This document shows, piece by piece, positions 60,201 to 64,000 of a stretch of 64,000 nucleotides of DNA (position 1 is its first letter; each line of letters starts with the position of its first letter). The translations under genes were made by a program, and so were the position numbers. Source of the stretch: Aphrophora alni (Eukaryota; Arthropoda; Insecta; Hemiptera; Aphrophoridae); NCBI GenBank assembly GCA_963513935.1, contig OY740768.1:72516877-72580876 (forward strand), read 5' to 3'. A model generated the notes under the pieces. It made no database searches, was not told the DNA's origin, and saw only the letters and a list, made by a program, of their open reading frames with translations.

Positions 60201-62366
60201 GAGTACAATTTACCATTTTTAAGGTCAAAAAAAGAAAATCACCAACGCTTAAGAATAAAAATCTAACCGGGGAATTTCCTTAGTAATAAGATCTAGACAA
60301 AACCTGAAAAATAAAACCGAAATTCGACTCTTAAATTGTTATCATTGTTATGAACAATGAAATATGTAGTTTACACACTAAAGATTTGTAAAAAGTTACC
60401 AAAACATCTCTTGTACTTTTCAAAAAAAAAATTATTTTCCGAGATATACCCTCTTTAAAATTTTTTTAGAAAACTTTCACTCTTTAGATGAATTTTGTGT
60501 GTTTCCCAAAATATTTCGAAAAATATACATTTATCGAAAAGTCACAGAAGAAATAATTTCCTGTTTTTTAATATTACATATTGCTGAATCTCTTCAAATT
60601 TTTTGATAACTTTTATATTTTTCCTCTTTTTTTGTTAGACTTTTACAAATAAGTTTTTCGAAAAAATTATAAGATTAAAACCTGATTACATTTTTGGCAA
60701 AATTGTCTAAAACATCCTAGATTACGTAAAGTTTCTCTATGTATACAGAGTTATTGTTTATAAAAACGACAAACATTCCCTGCGTTTTTTCTAATTTGTT
60801 TAGATGTAATATGAAGTTTTTTGAGTTGTTTAATATTTTTTCATTCACTCTAGGAGATTACAAAAGTTATTTCCTATCTTGAATGAACAAGAATCCTTTC
60901 AATGCTTGTGATTATGCCTTAGGGTAACTTTCTCTACAAATTTTATAAATACACAAATTAAAAAAATTAATGAGGAATTTAAACATTATAAATAATGTAA
61001 TCTAATAAATTTTGCACACATTCGTATGGATAAAGCAAAATTTCAACCTTCATTCTAAGAGTGATCAACACCTGTCTCATACCCATTATTTATGATTAAC
61101 TACTAATAAACATATTTATTGATTTAAAAGATGGAACATAAAGAATATAAATTTGTTCAGTTACTGACAAATAAAATATAAACAATTTGTTAATTCCCTT
61201 TTAAACTCATTTTGATATCTGATTATGATGTTGCTAAATCAGTAAGTTATACATTTCTGCTATTTTATTTAATTGTTACAATACATTTATCACACGATGA
61301 AAACATGTAACACAACAAAAAAACAGTGTAAAACCTAATGTTTAAAAGTTTCCTTCAGTAACTTTATCATTTTACAAAAAGAAAAGGAATTGAACGGTTT
61401 TTTAAAGGTAAACTTTAGGCCATATAAGTATAATAATTACTAAGTTTTATTTTGAAAAAAAAAAGTAAAATAAATCCGTCGTTAATGTATAACTTTTAAC
61501 AACATTAATTTTTATATTTTTATAATACGAGTATTTTACATATAACGAAGTGTAAGTATAAAAAGATATGAAGCAATTAAAATCCAGAAATATAGTTTAC
61601 AGTTTTAAAGCATTAAGTTGCTACTTGTCTAGTAATTATAATAATAATGCGTATTACAAATAAAATCGGATGTTTTATTTAACTTTACAACTAAGTTTGT
61701 GAGTTTCCATATTCAATAAAAAAAAATTTAACTTTCAATCATATTAAATTTCTGTGAGAGCCTATTTTAATTATTGGGTACATCATATTGACATATGTAA
61801 ATATGTAAATCACATATGATAATGTTTAAGTGTCTCCCCTTACATTTTTATACAATTTGGGACATATCGTTACAATACCAAATAAAGTTTTTACTTTGTA
61901 ATACTCATAGTAGGATTTTAATACTTTCCCACTATTTTGGATTTGAGTCAGTTTAAAAAAAAGTTATAAGTCGTGTGATATCTAATCAAACATTAATTTT
62001 CTTCTTTAAATTTAGTGGTAGAATTGTATTTTTTTACAAGATCTTCTGAATGCTGGATCTTGTTATTCATTATCTACGTCTAATATTTTTGCTATTCAAG
62101 TTGATATATTTTTTCAACCACTAACAATTATTAATTTTAAAATGTTTAAATCTGCAAAAAATGTTTGTTTGTAAAATTTATGCATTTTCATTTAATATAT
62201 TATTTAATAAAAGGGAGAAACTATTAGTGTTAACAGAAAATTTTCCTGACTTCATAAATATCGTTTCTTAATGCTGTTCAATTTCTAAGTCCAAAGTTAA
62301 TGTGTATTACTAAAAATAAATGTAGAAACATAACATAAACTATTAACTATTAGCGATGAATCTCAC
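57230..62366 (-). other. Long AT-rich region, intron of the PC2 gene by position
   Basis: Directly 3' (minus strand) of the PC2 exon. Over 5 kb there is no exon carrying the expected next PC2 sequence. An 11-bp inverted repeat, ATCTTACGAAG / CTTCGTAAGAT (about 59465 and 59565), brackets about 90 bp and could be a small MITE-like unit. Confidence 0.5.
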
Positions 62367-62542
62367 CTCATTTACACCGCGTACAATTGCCCTCATAGTT
62401 GCATTCCTCGGACCATCGACTGTCTTTCCATCGTCTGTGGGACCCCAAGAAGCACTGTATATGTCGATCAAGTTAGGCTCGTGCCCCATGGAGTTCGCCT
62501 CAATCAAATCCGTCATGTAAGGTTGATCCAGCATACGTATTC
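62367..62542 (-). CDS. amon: Prohormone convertase 2 (amontillado), one internal exon
   Basis: Neuroendocrine subtilisin-like serine endoprotease that cuts pro-neuropeptides at dibasic sites in secretory granules. The exon codes for 58 whole residues plus two bases of a split Gly codon: IRMLDQPYMTDLIEANSMG, then LIDIYSASWGPTDDGKTVDG, ending RAIVRGVNE. This is the stretch of the S8 catalytic domain between the catalytic His (previous exon) and the oxyanion residue (next exon, Asp in PC2). SWGP and the Asp residues of PTDDGKTVDG correspond to substrate-pocket residues in furin (Asp258, Asp264). Splice sites on the minus strand are ATTTTTAG|GA (62543/62542) and GAG|GTGAGA (62367/62366); 176 bp, entering in phase 1 and leaving in phase 0. 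The MLDQP...EA and GPTDDGKTVDGPR wording fits PC2 rather than furin 1/2. Neighbouring exons were not found within the window on either side. Confidence 0.9.
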
Positions 62543-62742
62543 CTAAAAATTATAAACATTTTAGCAAAAGATATTTCAAAAACGTTACAACCTTCATGAT
62601 TATATGTTGTTACATTGTGATGGAACAATTTCAATTATATGTTCTGTTGCAGAACTGTGTATTTACTGTCATTATCAAATGAATAATATGAAGGAGAGAA
62701 AGTTTCTTAGTTATTATATAGTCGTCATTGTTTGTACTTACA
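62543..62742 (-). other. Intron 5' of the PC2 exon
   Basis: AT-rich. The polypyrimidine tract TATAATTTTTAG directly precedes the exon on the minus strand. Confidence 0.6.
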
Positions 62743-62895
62743 GGTTTAGGCTTTCACCTGTTCCGTCTACATATCTGTCAACTTGTCCTAAGTCCTTCGA
62801 TATCTTTTCTCCCTCCCGGCTGATACCTCGTCATCAGTTTCACTAGTCAGTCCCGACTCATTTGCTCCAAATGTTGCCACTACCTCCTTAGTTAT
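62743..62895 (-). other. GC-richer block ending in a consensus splice donor, unassigned
   Basis: On the minus strand about 150 bp of less AT-rich sequence runs from a possible acceptor (ATAACTAAG, about 62888) to AAACCT|GTAAGTAC (about 62744). It translates only in broken frames (for example GLTSETDDEVSAGREKRYRR, then stop) and does not match the preceding PC2 exon, which should end ...VAYxSKVAG. It may be a repeat-derived or non-coding exon. Confidence 0.25.
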
Positions 62896-63207
62896 AATAT
62901 ATTGATTTCAAATGAAGAATTTATTGAAGACAAAGCATTAAAACATTTTTTAAATGATTGTTTTCATTTATAGAGTTATTTAATATAATGTTAAATAGCA
63001 TTCATACAGCTAAAGTAATCTATTGAAAGTAAGGTGTTTAGGTATTGTGTGAGACAACAGAAATAATAATTTATATTTGTTTTCTATCCAACTATATTCA
63101 GATGGTGAGCACTTTTGTTATTGCCTTACTATAAAATAATGTTTTGTTACTTGAAAAAAATGATAGCATTTTCCTTTATGTCTACATTTGTCCTTGAGAC
63201 CATTTGA

Positions 63208-63208
<1 letters not shown>
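62896..63208. other. AT-rich non-coding stretch
   Basis: Nothing recognised. Confidence 0.5.

Positions 63209-63299
<91 letters not shown>
63209..63299. repeat. (GT)n microsatellite
   Basis: About 90 bp of pure GT. Three minus-strand ORFs reading Thr-His repeats are artefacts. Confidence 0.98.
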
Positions 63300-64000
63300 G
63301 CAACGGTTTAATTGAACCGCCTGCAAGGAGCAATTTTGGAAAATAGATAAATTCCAAAATTTCAATTAAATCAAATAATAATTGTAGAAATGACAAAAAC
63401 ATTTCTAAATATAAAATAACACATGTAAAGTTAAAGGGAATATGTAGGTTAGCCAAGCCAAGGTCACGCGCCTTGACAGGAAATATTTAGCGTTCCGGAT
63501 TGAACATGAATACGTCCATATGTTTCTAATGCAAAAAACATCAAAATCCGAAAACTTAAATTAAAATGATATAATCGTGTAGAGCTAGGAAAACCTAATA
63601 ATAAATAATAAGAGAATAAACTCGTCAAATTAATAATAAAAAAGTTATAGCCATAATAAAACGTCATAAAACATAAAAAACCCTTAAAATGAAGAAATTC
63701 CAAAATCTAATAATAACAACGCATAACCAAAATATAAACTAGAAATAAATAAGACTCGAAATCAAAATTTAATAAAAGACCATAAAGTAATTAAATAATA
63801 AATAACCAAAAATGCAGAAAGTACCGTAACTTGTGAAACCCAGAAGCGAGGAAGAAGAGGAAAGCAGTTTTGGAACTTTCAGCATCAGAGGAACAACTTA
63901 CAAAAAGAAGATTTTCAAAATTTCCAAAAATGGAAAAACTAAATTTTGAAAACTTACGAAATTTTCAAATCTCCGTAAAAGAAAAAATATACGTCGTATC
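63300..64000. other. A-rich, T-poor stretch without gene
   Basis: From about 63500 to the end the plus strand is strikingly richer in A than T, with many AATAATAA strings and few T runs, unlike the rest of the window. No ORF of note on the A-rich strand, and the 79-codon minus-strand ORF (63464-63703) reflects the T-rich complement. Confidence 0.4.

Noticed and set aside
63118..63456. Thr-His repeat ORFs
   Set aside because: Translation of the (GT)n microsatellite on the minus strand.

Overview
This is AT-rich animal DNA, almost certainly from an insect with a large, repeat-heavy genome. The evidence is one clean, spliced coding exon of prohormone convertase 2 (amontillado) with an insect-like sequence, a short (TTAGG)n tract of the arthropod telomere type, APE-type LINE, piggyBac and mariner fossils, and many long AT, GA and GT microsatellites. 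Nothing prokaryotic is present: no operons, ribosome binding sites, CRISPR arrays or tRNA/rRNA genes were recognised.

Genes. The only confident host exon is on the minus strand at 62367-62542 (PC2/amon, 176 bp, both splice sites visible). No following exon of that gene was recognised at lower coordinates, so most of the window may be one very large intron or the gene may be broken here. A minus-strand first exon at 15118-15273 looks like the N-terminus of a tyrosine-recombinase-like (Crypton-type) protein with a GC-richer promoter behind it. A TATA/Inr promoter with a tiny first exon ending exactly at ATG|GTAAGC lies at 26970-27032 (plus). A 74-residue ORF at 555-779 is unassigned.

Mobile DNA, left to right. 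3846-9814 is a young element with 1.88-kb near-identical terminal direct repeats (TGTTACC...GCTACA), a CCAT target-site duplication and a 2.2-kb internal region without recognisable gag or pol, so a non-autonomous LTR-type element. Older solo repeats of the same family lie at 19253-21131 (plus) and 24502-26419 (minus, ACTT duplication). A jockey/CR1-like LINE fossil lies at 13707-15026 and seems to have lost its reverse transcriptase core by an in-frame deletion. A piggyBac transposase fossil is at 31725-32556 and a mariner-like fossil at 53797-54530. A 284-bp insertion at 51909-52192, flanked by a 12-bp duplication, is a near-perfect inverted repeat carrying two divergent hammerhead-ribozyme-like motifs, as known for Penelope-like elements; decayed relatives are at 17590-17700, 44165-44205 and 47803-48030.

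Other repeats: several low-identity dispersed repeat families, a roughly 50-bp periodic array (13140-13385), 52-bp and 27/54-bp tandem arrays, and long hairpins at 12813 and 57197. The rest is AT-rich sequence in which I see no gene. All comparisons were made by eye within this window; no database search was possible.
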